From Capitulum mitella (taxonomy: Eukaryota; Arthropoda; Thecostraca; Pollicipedomorpha; Pollicipedidae), in the NCBI GenBank assembly GCA_030062745.1, contig CP099849.1:23982144-24046143 (forward strand): a stretch of DNA of 64,000 nucleotides, written 5' to 3'. Numbering within the stretch: position 1 is the stretch's first letter; each line of letters opens with the position of its first letter. Shown in pieces: positions 1-10,953 of the stretch. Below the pieces are notes generated by a model that was not told where the DNA came from, searched no databases, and was given only the letters and a program-made list of their open reading frames with translations. A program made the translations under genes and the position numbers.

Positions 1-105
1 ATCACGTCAGTGGCGGTGTTGGTCTCTGTGGCCAGCTCAGTGGCGGTCTGTGGTCTCTGTGGTCAGGCTGGTGGCGGTCCGTGGTCTCTGTGGCCAGTGT
101 GTGAC
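1..105. repeat. Degenerate tandem repeat, GGTCTCTGTGG motif
   Basis: Three imperfect copies of a roughly 35-40 bp unit built on GGTCTCTGTGG.CAG and GTGGCGGTC start at the window edge and probably extend to the left. Confidence 0.6.
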
Positions 106-610
106 TAAGTCTGCGGTGAGTCACAGACCAGGTCTGTGAAGTAGGTGATGTTCAGCCCTGTCAGACAGAAGTCAGCCTCTGAAGCCAGACCAGCGATGGT
201 TTTCAGTCGCTCTGGCCATGCCGGTTGTCGTCTGCGGTATTCGAATGGAGTCAATGGTGGTCTGTAACTGCTGTGGCATGGTCGGCATTCACCGTCAATA
301 TCCGCTATCTGGCGTGCTTTCTTTCCTGCCGTGTGATGAACGATTTTTGAGTCGACGAGCGTAAGGTGCATAAGAACATAACCATTCAGAACGAAGCAGT
401 TGGTCGATGACATAGGCCCATGTTGATTAGCTCGGCCATCCCGCAGCTAGCTATAGCCGGCAGCCGTCTGTATTTGTAACTATTTGAAGTCGACAGCTGC
501 CTGCATCCGACAGCCGTCTGTACCGGACGACCATGACCAGCGGCTTCCTGTGGCTATCCGCCGCCGGGCCCTCTCGCTCGGCCGCTGACCGCCTCCGTCG
601 CCGCCCGCAG

Positions 611-1137
611 GCGCCGCCCTGGAGCAGGTGTCGTTTGACCTGGACGCCCTCGAACTGTCGAACGACGGCATCGCCGGCCGCGGCCACCTGGCCGCCGAGC
701 CGGTCTCGGTGGCGCCGTTGGCCAGTTGTGGCGCCGCCCTGGCGGACGCGCCGCTGGCCGAGCTGGCGTTCCCGGGCGGGCCGGGCGCCAGCACGGAGCT
801 CTGCCTGGCGGCGGCCGCTGGCTGCGCCCTGGACGTGGGCGGGCCGGTGGTGTCGCGCGTCGCCGACGGTCGGGCGCAGCTGGAAGGCCTGCAGCTGCTG
901 GACGGCTGCCGGCCGGGCCAGCCGCAGCTGGCGCTCCGGATCCGACACTATGTGCCCTTCATCCTGCGCTCGGGCGAACGACTGCAGCGGCGGGTCGCCG
1001 AGGAAAGCCAGGGCCGTCGAGGTAGCCAAAGCCGCCGAAGTAGCCAGAGCCGCCCAGGCAGCCAGGGTCGCCGAGGTAGCCAGGGCAGCCGAGGTAGCCA
1101 GAGTCGCCCAGGCAGCCAGGACCGCCGAGGCTAGCCA
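611..1137 (+). CDS. Possible internal/terminal coding exon, unknown protein
   Basis: After a pyrimidine-rich CCCGCAG acceptor ending at 610, an open frame reads AALEQVSFDLDALELS, then a GC3-biased, Ala/Leu/Gly-rich stretch with four cysteines and HYVPFILRSGERLQRR. It then runs into a 15-bp tandem repeat coding Gly/Ser/Arg and stops at 1135-1137. The non-repeat part has regular codon-position bias and alternating hydrophobic pattern, which is why I list it. I recognise no family. Opposite-strand frames are also open here, so composition alone may explain it. Any upstream exons would lie outside the window. Confidence 0.28.
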
Positions 1138-1205
1138 GAGCCGCTGAGGTAGCCAGAGCCACTCGAGGTAGCCAGAGCCGCCGAGGCTAGCCAGAGTCAC
1201 TGAAG
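1013..1205. repeat. 15-bp tandem repeat, GCCGAGGTAGCCAGA
   Basis: About a dozen imperfect copies of GCCGAGGTAGCCAGA. The period is a multiple of three, so all frames stay open and produce spurious low-complexity ORFs on both strands. Each unit contains GAG followed by GTAGCC, a weak donor-like sequence. Confidence 0.8.
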
Positions 1206-2973
1206 CTATCAGTAGCCACCAAGAGTTAGCTGAGTCGCCGAGGCTTGCCACGGCAGAGCTTTGGCTGATCTGAGGTAACTTGGGAACTGTTTTGGGAACG
1301 ATGGACAGAGTCAAATAAATCGACAGAGATCTGAAAGTTTCGTGATAAAAAAACTGCGGATCCAAGGGTGTTGTACGCAACACGACCGCTGACCTGGACA
1401 ACTTGTCTCCTAGGAAGAAAGATCTCAAGAATATTTCGTGATGTTCGGCACTTTAAGCGGCTGAGTCAGCGCTGAAGTTGTTTCCAATTTCACGTGACTG
1501 AAATTGATTTTTTTTGAATTTCACGCTCACAAGCTCTACACAGTGCGCACTTAGCCAGACCCGGACCGCCAAACGCTGTTCTGTTTGACCTCTTGTCAAA
1601 ACAGACGAGCACGGAATTGAGATCCCTGCTGAAGTGCAACCGGCTTTGTTTACATTTCCGTCTGAAACAAGTACCTACGTTGACGTTACGATTTATATGT
1701 CAGCCAAAATGTTTGGGAGTTTTACCAACCCCAAAAATCGACCAATGAAAACAAGGAGGTGTAAGATGTGAGGGGGAGTGGCATTCAGAATTTTGAGCAC
1801 TTTTCAAAGTTTTCGGACCCGAAGGCATTTGTTCTCAAGATTTCTGGATTGGGTGAGATCCATTCTTTTGCTGTCACATGACGCAAAAGGTCTTGCTCCC
1901 CATTCATCGAACTTCCCCAGTATGAATTATGCGCATCAATGCTTTCGTGGTTTATCACACATAATCAACCTACTGCCCATTCGGTAACAATAAGACAATG
2001 TTTCTGAATCGTCAGTTCAGCTTTCAACTGTACAAATAAATCTGGATCCGCGCCTTGTAAATATTGTCCTTAATACTGCCCTCTACACGTGACACCCATG
2101 TTCGCGCTACTTCGTCTTTTTCTCATTTTTCATACTGTTTTTATCAACCTCAGGTAGTGAAAGTATAATTCCAACGGGGGGGGGGGGGGGCAACAAACAG
2201 CACTGTCTTTGTCTCTCCTGCGAGAAGCAGGACCCTCACTGATTTGCTTGGACCACGGGTGGATTACCAGATATTCAGCATTGGTAAGAGATGTGGTCGG
2301 ATGCTGAATGTTCACATCGGATGGGACCATTTAGCAAATTTTCAGCGGGTTTGCTTTCGTAAGACATTCCTACTTTCGCTATCAGTATAACCTTCAAAGC
2401 CAGCTACCCACCTGGATCGAATATTTGAAGACGCCGAGATTCGGATCGTAGGTTTTCCGTCTCCGGTGACGAAGAAGCTCTTGTTTTAAATCAAATTCAC
2501 GTCGCACGGGAGAGGAGTCGGTCTCCGAGATATAAGACCAAATAAAATCGCCAGCACGGCAATCGAACGGTCTCAGACTGACACAAACACCTGAGCGTGT
2601 CGCTGTATTCGTCTTGTTCCCATCGGAGCGATTCCTTGCGGCAAATCAAAACGAAGACCAAATTAAGGTCCTGTTCACATTGTTCATTTACAAACATCTT
2701 GTCCGGGCCCGCGGAAAAACAGCGAAGAATCGCGTAGGTTCTAATGAACACCGAAGCCCCCGATCACTAGGGTGCAAAACAACGGACATGTCAACCAAGG
2801 CCATAAGGGCGCTGATCATGAACCCACATCGACAGGCAGAAAAGCGGGACAGATTTCACCGCTCCGACAGTGGGCCAGCCCACCGCCACCTCTGAGTACG
2901 CGCACTTCTCAAGACAGGCCGCGGTCGGTGCCAGGTGGGCTATGCTCCGGCCCTGGTCATCACAACCGACGCT
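1206..2973. other. 3' flank of GSTO-A, no gene seen
   Basis: This stretch is of mixed composition, with a 14-G homopolymer near 2177-2190 and no supported exon. The 3' untranslated region of GSTO-A must start at its right-hand end, but no minus-strand AATAAA was found nearby. Confidence 0.5.
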
Positions 2974-3102
2974 CTAGGCGCCCTCCATGTCGTAGTCGGG
3001 AGTGCCGTTCTTGTACGACATGATGAACTTCATGTGGTGCTCGGTGGATATCATACACTTCTTCACCCACTCGTGCTGCATCATCCGCATTATCCATTCG
3101 TG
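2974..3102 (-). CDS. GSTO: GSTO-A exon 6, C-terminus
   Basis: Forty-two codons and TAG, acceptor TTTTGCAG. It encodes [25 protein letters not shown] and TPDYDMEGA. It is 22/42 identical to copy B. No AATAAA was found close downstream on this strand, so the 3' end of the transcript is unplaced. Confidence 0.92.
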   Translation of the reverse strand, partial: HEWIMRMMQHEWVKKCMISTEHHMKFIMSYKNGTPDYDMEGA

Positions 3103-6100
3103 CTGCAAAACGCCAGACAAGTCGCTCTGTCAAAGTCGTTCGTTACCATCTTTAGAACAGCTGACCTGATGACCAGGTTTCGTCCGCTGAAACTGTTACA
3201 ATATGGACCATGACGGCACTCAAATCATCGTTATCCCAGCACGGTGTCCCTGGAGCTTGGTGCGACTAATCACCTCATTCAGTGAGCCACTAATCTGTTA
3301 TTCCAACGCGTCACATCGAATCAAATACAGAACAGCTACTTTACACGCAGCACCAAAGATCAATGCGCATCACGACACGTGCAGCTGCAAGCATGAATAT
3401 TTGAAAGCACCACGCGTCAACAGAGCCGTATTTCCCCCCAACGCGAGGGCGCCCGGGCGGCGGACCCACCAGGTGATGGATGGAGGCCGGCGGCGGCGGC
3501 ATGGCGCCCTGCGGCAGCGAGGTGACGCCCAGCTTGCGCGCCGACGGGAACCGCTCCATCCAGGGCCAGATCATCAGGTCCAGCATGCCGGGCCGCTCGC
3601 CGTGGAAGAAGGGCGTGCCGCGCCGGATCAGCTCCTTCTCGAACGGCTGCCGGCGCCGGGACAGGTTAGACGCGGGACGGCGGGCCGCCGGCCGGCAGAC
3701 GCGCGGACGCCGCGGCGCAGACAGGGGGCGCGGGGAGGAGCAAACAGGACCGATATGGGGAGGAGCAAATAACACCGGTATGGAGATAAAGCAACCACAC
3801 CGACACGGCCGGTGGGCAGGCGAGGGTGTACGAAAAAAGCTAAAAAATGCATGGGACTGGCATTGCACCGACAAAAACATGAAACAACCGAGAAATGGAA
3901 CGAATTGACCCGAATGACTCCAACAAAAAAGTAATGCGCGACGGGAAGGCTCTACGCTGATGGCATGACAGTGACAGAGATAGACATACAAACGAACGGT
4001 AAACACATCATATGAAAAAAACTGGTTTCAACATGAAGTGAACGATCATTCAGAACTTATCAAGGAGACACTTATACCGAGGACAAATTCAGGCAAGTAA
4101 CTACTAAACATACTCCGTACGAAATACCACAAAATAGTGCGGGTTAAAAGCAAATGCAAGAGGACAGATAACAGGACTGAATACGCCAGCGTCGCTTACA
4201 GGCATACATATGGTACCAAAGTAGTGAGTGCAAAAAAGGCACTACACCGAGATGTTCGATCAGATATCAACAGCGATTACAGGGGCAGGCTATGGCCCTT
4301 CACTGAATTCTCACCTCTATCTTTTTGTTGAAACTCTCACTCAGCTCCTGGATTTTCTCGGGTTTTCCGAAGGCGTGATACATCTGATACATAGTCCCGG
4401 CTACCTGAAAAAAACAGAGTTCCGCTTTCAGGCACACCAGGACCTTACGTCAGCACTGAGTACATTTCAGATTAAACATGAACAATGACAAATCAGGCCT
4501 CACTACCCAGTTGCCATATTCGAGTCCGCGGCAGGAGACTGTGGGGCAATACAGGCGAGCAGAAAGAACTTAAAAATAAATATATTTGACACCACTGATA
4601 CATTTGTAGTTTCGTGAGTTATTTAACAGTGAACTGCGCCGAAGAGATGGGAAAACTTGCATGTTTTGAGCCCCTGCATGTTTGGAGAACAAACGCTCTT
4701 CGAAGGACACCGCGAATACATGTTAACACGCTTTAACACATGTTAAGTCTCTAGGTTTCAAAGAGATGGCAACAGCGCAGCTGAGACGTTTTGAAGATCG
4801 GGAAGAGGACCGCTGATTCCATAGGCGATTTTCGTACGAGGTATTTTGAAAGGAATTTCTCTTGGCAATCACTTTTTAACTACCCAATAAAAACGGAATA
4901 TACAGCAGCAAATGTCAGGATAAAATAGCAAGATGCATAAAGAGTTCACGCACCTAGCCCATGACCCTTTGCGCCCTGCGAAGTACGCGTTAGGCCCGGT
5001 AACCCCCTCCCCCCACCCCCGGAGACAAGTGTCGGTAATCCTGTCCGGTCTGGTGGCCTTGACACCTGATGCCTCCGGCAACAGTGGCCGGTCCTCTCCG
5101 GGTGGGGACCGACAGTCGGTGCTCGGCAGTCGATGCTCGCCAACGCTGCGCTGGTTAGCATCAGTTAATCAATATACCTGGACGATGATCCGTTGCCTTG
5201 GCAGCGTCAGCATAAGGATGCCCCTTGGATACACTTCTCAATGACAAATAAAACGGTCATGAAACACCTCCATGAGCTTCGCGAACAGCTCGCTCTTAAT
5301 CCAAGACTACCGGTACAGACCCATTTCCCACCTTTATCGTCCGCACGTCACCCTCCCTACTCGTCTGACTCAGAGTCTGTCACGAGCCCGCCGCATGGAA
5401 GGCCTGCTCTTCACATTACTGAGACACTCACCCCACTGAAGAGCTCTATCAGGTATCTGTCCCGTGCCTTCTGCCACGGGTCGGCCGGGTAGAGGGCCGG
5501 CTCCGGGTGCAGTTCTTCCAGCAGATCGCAGGTCACCAGGCTCTCTGGCACCAGCTTGTCGTCCAGCTCCAGGGCCGGCACCTTGGCCGTCTCGTACTTG
5601 GCCAGGAACCAATCCGGTTTCTGATTCAGGTTGACGTTGACGACCTCGTGCCTGTGGTGAAGTGAAGACCATGCTGTATGACCGACAAGCGCTCCTCGGT
5701 TGTATACTGATGTATCTTATGTTGCGGCAGCCGGGTCTCGGCCGATTATTGGACTAATTATGGGCGTTTTCGACTGTCTAGATCATTTTGCATCGTCCAA
5801 GCTCTGACCTCCGTCGTTGTAGGGGGATCGTGGAAAGCGACTATTACACGGACTCCATATACCAGTCTGCAGTTGCTTGGTGAAAATCATACAAACCTGC
5901 GATTCAGACATCATGAAAATTTCGTACATCCCAGGCGCCGAGTGCTAATATTAAGTCAGTAAAGTTAAGTCACTGTCCGACAGCGGTTCTACCATCCACG
6001 CCTGATCTGGTCATGAATGCTGGGACCAAACATCAAGGCGGGTATGGTGGACAAAGTAACCGAGAAATATCGATTATATTTGTAAATTCCCGCCGAAAAG

Positions 6101-9100
6101 AAATATTCTTTTATCTAACGTTCCATCCGACACAAAAGTCATGAACGATGCTGCGTAGCAACTTCAGTGGGACTTTACAGTCTTCTCCAGGAATTCTGTC
6201 AGACATGGATACGTACGGGACATCTTTGGCGGCCAGCACCAGGCGGGTCCTCTCAGCGTACGGACAAAACTTCATCGAGTACAGCCGCAGCGTGCCCGGC
6301 TTCAACGGCGGGCACTCCGAGCCTGGAATCAACACACACTACAGTAAATACAGCGGCGGACACTCAAAGCCTGGGACACACACCCCGGCAAACACAGCGG
6401 TGGACACTCCGAACCGGGAATTAACACACGTCCCGGCCAATACAGCGGCAGACAACACAGGCTCCAGTAAATACAGCGACGCACACCCGGGGGCCTGGAC
6501 CACACTCCCCGGTAAACACAGTGCTGAGGGTACCGCACATCAAGCCGGCACCACCGCCATGTGTCGTCGCTATCGCAAGAACATGGATTAGTCACGTACG
6601 TAAATATGCACACCCACACAAAAGGACATATTTCCGAGAGAACAAACGCAACGCAAAGATAAGGCGTCACTCATCGCCGGCTGTGTTGACTGAGGGATTT
6701 ATCTTATCAATCAAGACCAATGACACAGCGTGAGCATGCACTCCAATGATGTCTCCCTTATCAGTAACTTGGCAATGATCTCAGAGCTTGACGAAAGTGC
6801 TTCGACAACATCCGATGGAGAAAACACAACGCAAACAACTTGCTCCATCGGAAGACTAAAGGCACCGTCTACATCATATGCGGTAAGACGTAGTGGCATG
6901 ACCCTGTTCGCAGAACATGAACACAACGCCTGAAAAATGAGCCTAAGCAACAACATTATACCATTAAACACAATGAAGCTTTATTCCCATTGACAACCAT
7001 TCTGGAAATCCTGCAGCCTGATAACTACGCAATCTTCCGTACTGAAATGACTTGTCTAACACGCATTTCCAGGTAGCGGCCATCAAGAGGGACGTTGGTC
7101 ACGTAAGGCCAAGCGGGCGGTTTTGACTGGCAGGCGGCCGTCCACGCTGCGATATGTTCCCGTCTCTCCGCTCCGCCGCTCCCTGCCGAGCCCGCTTCCG
7201 GCGGCGGTGACGGCGCCGTCGGGGAAGGCCCGCGTGAGCCGCAGAGCCCATGGGCCGGAAATCCCTGCCGCAGCCTTTCCCGCTCTTTCAACGCGTCACT
7301 GTGACGACTGTGACTCAGACGGTGTGGAGTCAGAACGCGGGGCTGGGGCCAGAGTCGGACAGCATCGGCAAAGGGCAGGGGAAGGTGCGATAACGCGCGG
7401 ACCGGGTAAATCGCAAAACCAACAACAGGCCATCGCCCACCCACAGTTTGCGTCACACTGACAGGACAAAAAACTCCATGGCCTTATCCGAACAGACCTC
7501 GCAGACCGCACGGCATGGCGCTCCGCGAGGAAAACGTGTCGTGGAAGTCCTTGGCACGGGTACAAGAGGCGCACCACACTACCTCCCAGAAGTGTGGCGG
7601 CATGTGAGGTTTCTAAAAACGGATGAGTAGTTATCGACGAAAGGCCAAAAAGTCGGATGCAGAACCCCGATATCAGGTTTTGAGCTAAAACGAGGTGCAG
7701 AACGCAGTAATGCACTTGCAGTGCGTAACCAAATAGTGACAGCGCACAAACAAACGCTAATGGGCCGAAAAGACTACCATTACATGGAATGGATACCGAA
7801 TTCTCGGCTAAGACCTCATGTTCAGCTAAAATGACTGTCGAGTGCCTAAACAATGGCGCTGCAGCCCTAGAACCACTCTGCCGATCGTCCCAAGACGCGT
7901 CACGTTCAGCATGACCTCGGTGATCCGCCACACGATTCGGCGTGACTCAGCACATTTGACGTCAGCCGTTAGCAAACGTCTGGGCGGTCGGCCGGACGGG
8001 GAAACCAACGGACGTGAAACACGCGACTTTAATCCAATGTCCGCTGTGAAAAAGCCTGGAGAATGTGAATGGGACACTAGCTCTCAGAGTCGCACGATAT
8101 GACCGGAATGAAATGGCGGGTGGCAGTAATTCGGCGGCACTGCAGCTGTGCGTTTTCCTGTAATTCCGAACCGAGATATGTCTGTGTGATTTTTAAATCT
8201 GATTTCTTGTTCACTGAGGAGGTCTAAGTCACAGTGACAACCAAGACCACAGGTAGATATTACCCCAACATGTCCAGTGAACAAATTTCCCGATCAAGGT
8301 ACGGTCCCTATGCACCGACATCCATGTGGAACACACAATACGATTTCACGGGAGGACCAGAGGCTGGAAATTGTTTTGGTTCTTCCACTGAGATATCCCG
8401 ATTCCTTGCAGCAAGAGAACCAGAACGCCACTTCAAGCCCAGGGCAACCCAGTCGGAGCGACCCTCAGTCGACGAGGATAAGTTGCCATCTGCACAGAAT
8501 CCCATTTTGCCGCAAGTCACCAACATGGCGCCGCTACTTTCACGGAGGCCTCTCGAAGTAACGCCGGGGACCAGAAAGTGACGACTCACGCCGGGGCTGC
8601 GGGGTAGACGCGACCGGCGCGGTCGCACATTTCCCGGCCAGAGCCGAGCCTGTCGCAGCGCTGCGGGCCTCTCAGTAAGATGGACGCCTGGCACTTGACC
8701 CGCTTACGGCCGCCAGTCTGCAGGCCGAGCTAACGGGCATCGTGCAACGGCAGCGGCCGATAGCAGACCACCACCACCGCCCGACGGGACAAAGTCAGGC
8801 AACCCGTGGCCGGAACGAACGTCACGGCCGCCGTCAGACGGGGCAGTCAGGGGGACCCTGCCGACAGCAGGGCGATAGCCCTTGCCGGACAGACTCCTTT
8901 CCCAGTCAAATCCAGCCGGATCACCGCTGGACGGACAACAATCTGGAGAGCCATGGACGAAAGAATGACCGCCCGATCTCTGACATAAGCCACCGCATCA
9001 AGACAGCGAAACGGGTGGACAAAAGCTGGCACTCCAAAACCACGATCACGGAGAAAATCCTCCGAAAGAGCACCCAAAACCCCAAAGGGTCACTGCAGCC

Positions 9101-9404
9101 ACCCATGTAACGCAACTCATCCACCTACGTGCCACTGCGCGGCAAACTACCGCAAGCCAAAAAATCCTTCTGCGCGATCGCTCGTCCAGCACCAACGGTA
9201 GCAACGGACGACCTACGTCAACATAATCCGGAACAACCATAATCGACGAAAGCCCTCAACAACACCATCAGCATCCGCACAGTCACCGGTAACCCGACAG
9301 CAAGCGCATGTGAACCCGCCGTCTGCATCTGCGTCGCGTTACCCGCCCCTGCCCCCAACCGCCGGCCGTCACTCACCGGGACCCAGGTGCTTCGTCTCCG
9401 TCAT
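2974..9404 (-). CDS. GSTO: Omega-class glutathione S-transferase, copy A
   Basis: This cytosolic thioltransferase/dehydroascorbate reductase-type enzyme binds glutathione through an active-site cysteine. Six exons (9377-9404, 6217-6322, 5432-5651, 4315-4404, 3470-3646, 2974-3102) join with matched phases and GT-AG sites into 750 bp, 249 aa (human GSTO1 is 241). The N-terminal extension [10 protein letters not shown] is followed by the thioredoxin-fold segment with [14 protein letters not shown]; Cys29 is the predicted nucleophile that defines omega GSTs. The glutathione-site VPALE and PESLVTC follow. The helical C-terminal half contains [11 protein letters not shown], a family signature, and ends DYDMEGA. 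The start is the first Met after an in-frame upstream TAG. The promoter region is GC-rich. It is 1.4 kb downstream of its tandem paralogue. Confidence 0.94.
3470..3646 (-). CDS. GSTO: GSTO-A exon 5, omega signature
   Basis: Fifty-nine codons in phase 0/0. It encodes [16 protein letters not shown] and [11 protein letters not shown], then a Pro-rich divergent segment ([12 protein letters not shown]) before donor GTGGGT. It is four codons longer than copy B exon 5. Confidence 0.93.
4315..4404 (-). CDS. GSTO: GSTO-A exon 4, start of helical domain
   Basis: Thirty codons in phase 0/0 with acceptor TTTCAG and donor GTGAGA. It encodes [13 protein letters not shown] and [11 protein letters not shown]. 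It has the same length and phase as copy B exon 4 but is only about 40% identical in protein. Confidence 0.88.
5432..5651 (-). CDS. GSTO: GSTO-A exon 3, glutathione-site half of thioredoxin fold
   Basis: The exon is 220 bp with acceptor CCACAG and donor GTGAGT. It encodes [15 protein letters not shown], the cis-Pro region KVPALELDD and [16 protein letters not shown]. It differs from the copy B exon at 7 of 220 positions. Confidence 0.95.
6217..6322 (-). CDS. GSTO: GSTO-A exon 2, catalytic cysteine
   Basis: The exon is 106 bp with acceptor TTCCAG and donor GTACGT. It encodes the first beta strand and [17 protein letters not shown]. It differs at only 3 of 106 positions from exon 2 of copy B. 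The acceptor side is the founder unit of the minisatellite at 6307-6522. Confidence 0.95.
6307..6522. repeat. Minisatellite made of exon-2 acceptor boundary copies
   Basis: Five head-to-tail units at 6307-6354, 6355-6398, 6399-6446, 6447-6477 and 6478-6522 (48, 44, 48, 31, 45 bp), each ending near TACAGC/CACAG(C/T). Unit 1 is the real boundary: first codons of exon 2 plus the TTCCAG acceptor. On the minus strand, unit 3 still reads PGSECPPL as the exon does, although its AG is mutated. Units 2, 4 and 5 keep acceptor-like CAG dinucleotides. Confidence 0.85.
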
Positions 9405-9620
9405 GTTATCGATCTTGTGTCGCGTTTGCCCACCTCCGTCTGTTGCCCGGTGCCGACTGACCAGCGCCTAGCCCAGCAGCCGACGGCGCCGGCCGGCCGG
9501 ACGGGGGTGCGCCACATGTGCCGGCCTGGCCAAGGTCATCGGCCCTGAGAGCAGCAATGGCCGCCGCCGCCGCAGCAGGGGCGGCGCGGGGAAGAGGCCG
9601 TCAAATGCGCTGTATGGCGG
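9360..9620 (-). promoter_or_regulatory. GC-rich probable promoter of GSTO-A
   Basis: GC- and CpG-dense sequence surrounds and extends upstream of the GSTO-A start codon (9404, minus strand). No TATA box was recognised. The assignment is by position and composition only. Confidence 0.35.
9377..9404 (-). CDS. GSTO: GSTO-A exon 1
   Basis: Nine codons plus one base, MTETKHLGP, with donor GTGAGT in phase 1. The matching exon of copy B encodes ISETKHMGP, and that agreement confirms this tiny exon. It lies at the edge of a GC-rich block (9360-9600), a probable promoter. Confidence 0.88.
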
Positions 9621-10530
9621 GCACGGGCAGGCGCTGTATGGCGGGTCACCGTCGGGTAATTTACGGACTATCGATTGGACAGAAAACTGGAACTAGTGTG
9701 TGGGGTCTGCGCGGTCAGCGGCACATGATAAGTTTTCGACGTTTTATAATGGTTACGTGCTGCCACCGCCATCGAACGCATCGAGCGCAAAACGCCGGCC
9801 ATGTTTAAACATCGGAAGGGTTATAAGAAGTCCCGTATCGGCTGTATGCACACATCACGCTGATTATCATAGCAGGATGGTGTCCCGATGTCGGGTGGGC
9901 CATACCAGCTAGAGGGGCTAATCACACCACGCCCTGTGACCGTCCAGATGCTGTGTTCGGTAACATGTTTCAGTGCTCATTCAAAGATAGCCGCCTTCGA
10001 CCCAACCAGGACAGTTTCCAGCCAGTTCATGCAGCCTTCCTTCTGCGACGTGAACATCTAAGAAATGGTCCTCCAAAACCCGAGCGGGCGAAAAGCGATA
10101 TCGGCTAGCACGGCAACACGCTTAGGGCGACGTCTGTTCGTGGAACTCTCACTCTCACTTAGTGAGCATTGGCAGCGGCAATGTCTGCAGAGCGAGAAAA
10201 AAAACGCATTCTGAATGCTTCCCATCTACAGAGAGTTGAACCAGCTCCAGAAAAAACGAGATGCGGCGAGGCCAGAAAAACGGCCCAGACTGCGTACGAA
10301 CACATGATGGAGACCAGCGTTGGATCCCGATCAAAGAGCGCATACGCCCAGCAGCAGAGTGGCCGGAGCCCGGCGACTCATTCCACCTCTGCCAGATTCA
10401 TCACGGCAAACACTCATCACACCATGGCCCGGTAACGACTTTATATAACATCTGAGTATAAAACAACAACAGGCACATGCAGCGACATTAATGTCACGAT
10501 TCTGAGCGTATACATGGCAAATCACATGAC

Positions 10531-10786
10531 AAAGCACATTCCATTACTGCCGTATGGACGAGTTCGATATATTTCGCTTCTGTCATACATCAGCTCGGCT
10601 CGTTCCCCACATAATCTACCCCAACAAATATTGCAGAGTCACGATAAGTCCCCCAGAGGCAAGGCACAATCCATTACTGTCGCACGGACGAGTTCGATAT
10701 GTTTCGCTTCTGTCATCCATCAGCTCGGCTCGTCCCCCACATAATCTACCCCAACAAATATTGCACAGTCACGATAAGTCCCCTAG
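10531..10786. repeat. 130-bp tandem duplication downstream of GSTO-B
   Basis: Two copies (10531-10660 and 10661-10786) are offset by exactly 130 bp and share long identical runs such as GACGAGTTCGATAT and CACATAATCTACCCCAAC. They lie just past the GSTO-B stop, probably in its 3' untranslated region. Confidence 0.9.
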
Positions 10787-10824
10787 CGTGGCTCGGCGAG
10801 CCCCCCAGCACGCTCCACACCTCT

Positions 10825-10953
10825 CTAGACGCCCTCCATGTCGTAGTCCGGGGAGTCTGTTCTGTTACTGATGAGGAATCTGACGTGCTTCTCGGTGGTG
10901 ATGACGCACTTTTTCACGTCAGGATGCTCCCTCATCCGTGCCGTCCACTCCTC
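10825..10953 (-). CDS. GSTO: GSTO-B exon 6, C-terminus
   Basis: Forty-two codons and TAG, acceptor TTTCTGCAG. It encodes [26 protein letters not shown] and [10 protein letters not shown] 130-bp tandem duplication lies about 40 bp downstream of the stop. Confidence 0.92.
   Translation of the reverse strand, partial: EEWTARMREHPDVKKCVITTEKHVRFLISNRTDSPDYDMEGV

Noticed and set aside
451..1428. Long minus-strand ORF of 325 codons
   Set aside because: Open because of the 15-bp repeat and GC-rich composition; protein is low-complexity Ala/Leu/Ser without family resemblance or splice support.
8582..8650. Alternative first exon for GSTO-A (ATG...GC then GTGAGT)
   Set aside because: It ends in phase 2, but exon 2 requires phase 1; exon 9377-9404 fits the phase and matches copy B.
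9428..9450. TTTGCCCACCTC as partner of the hAT-like terminus
   Set aside because: Only the short core is shared, it is 52 kb away, and it lies in the GSTO-A upstream GC-rich block.
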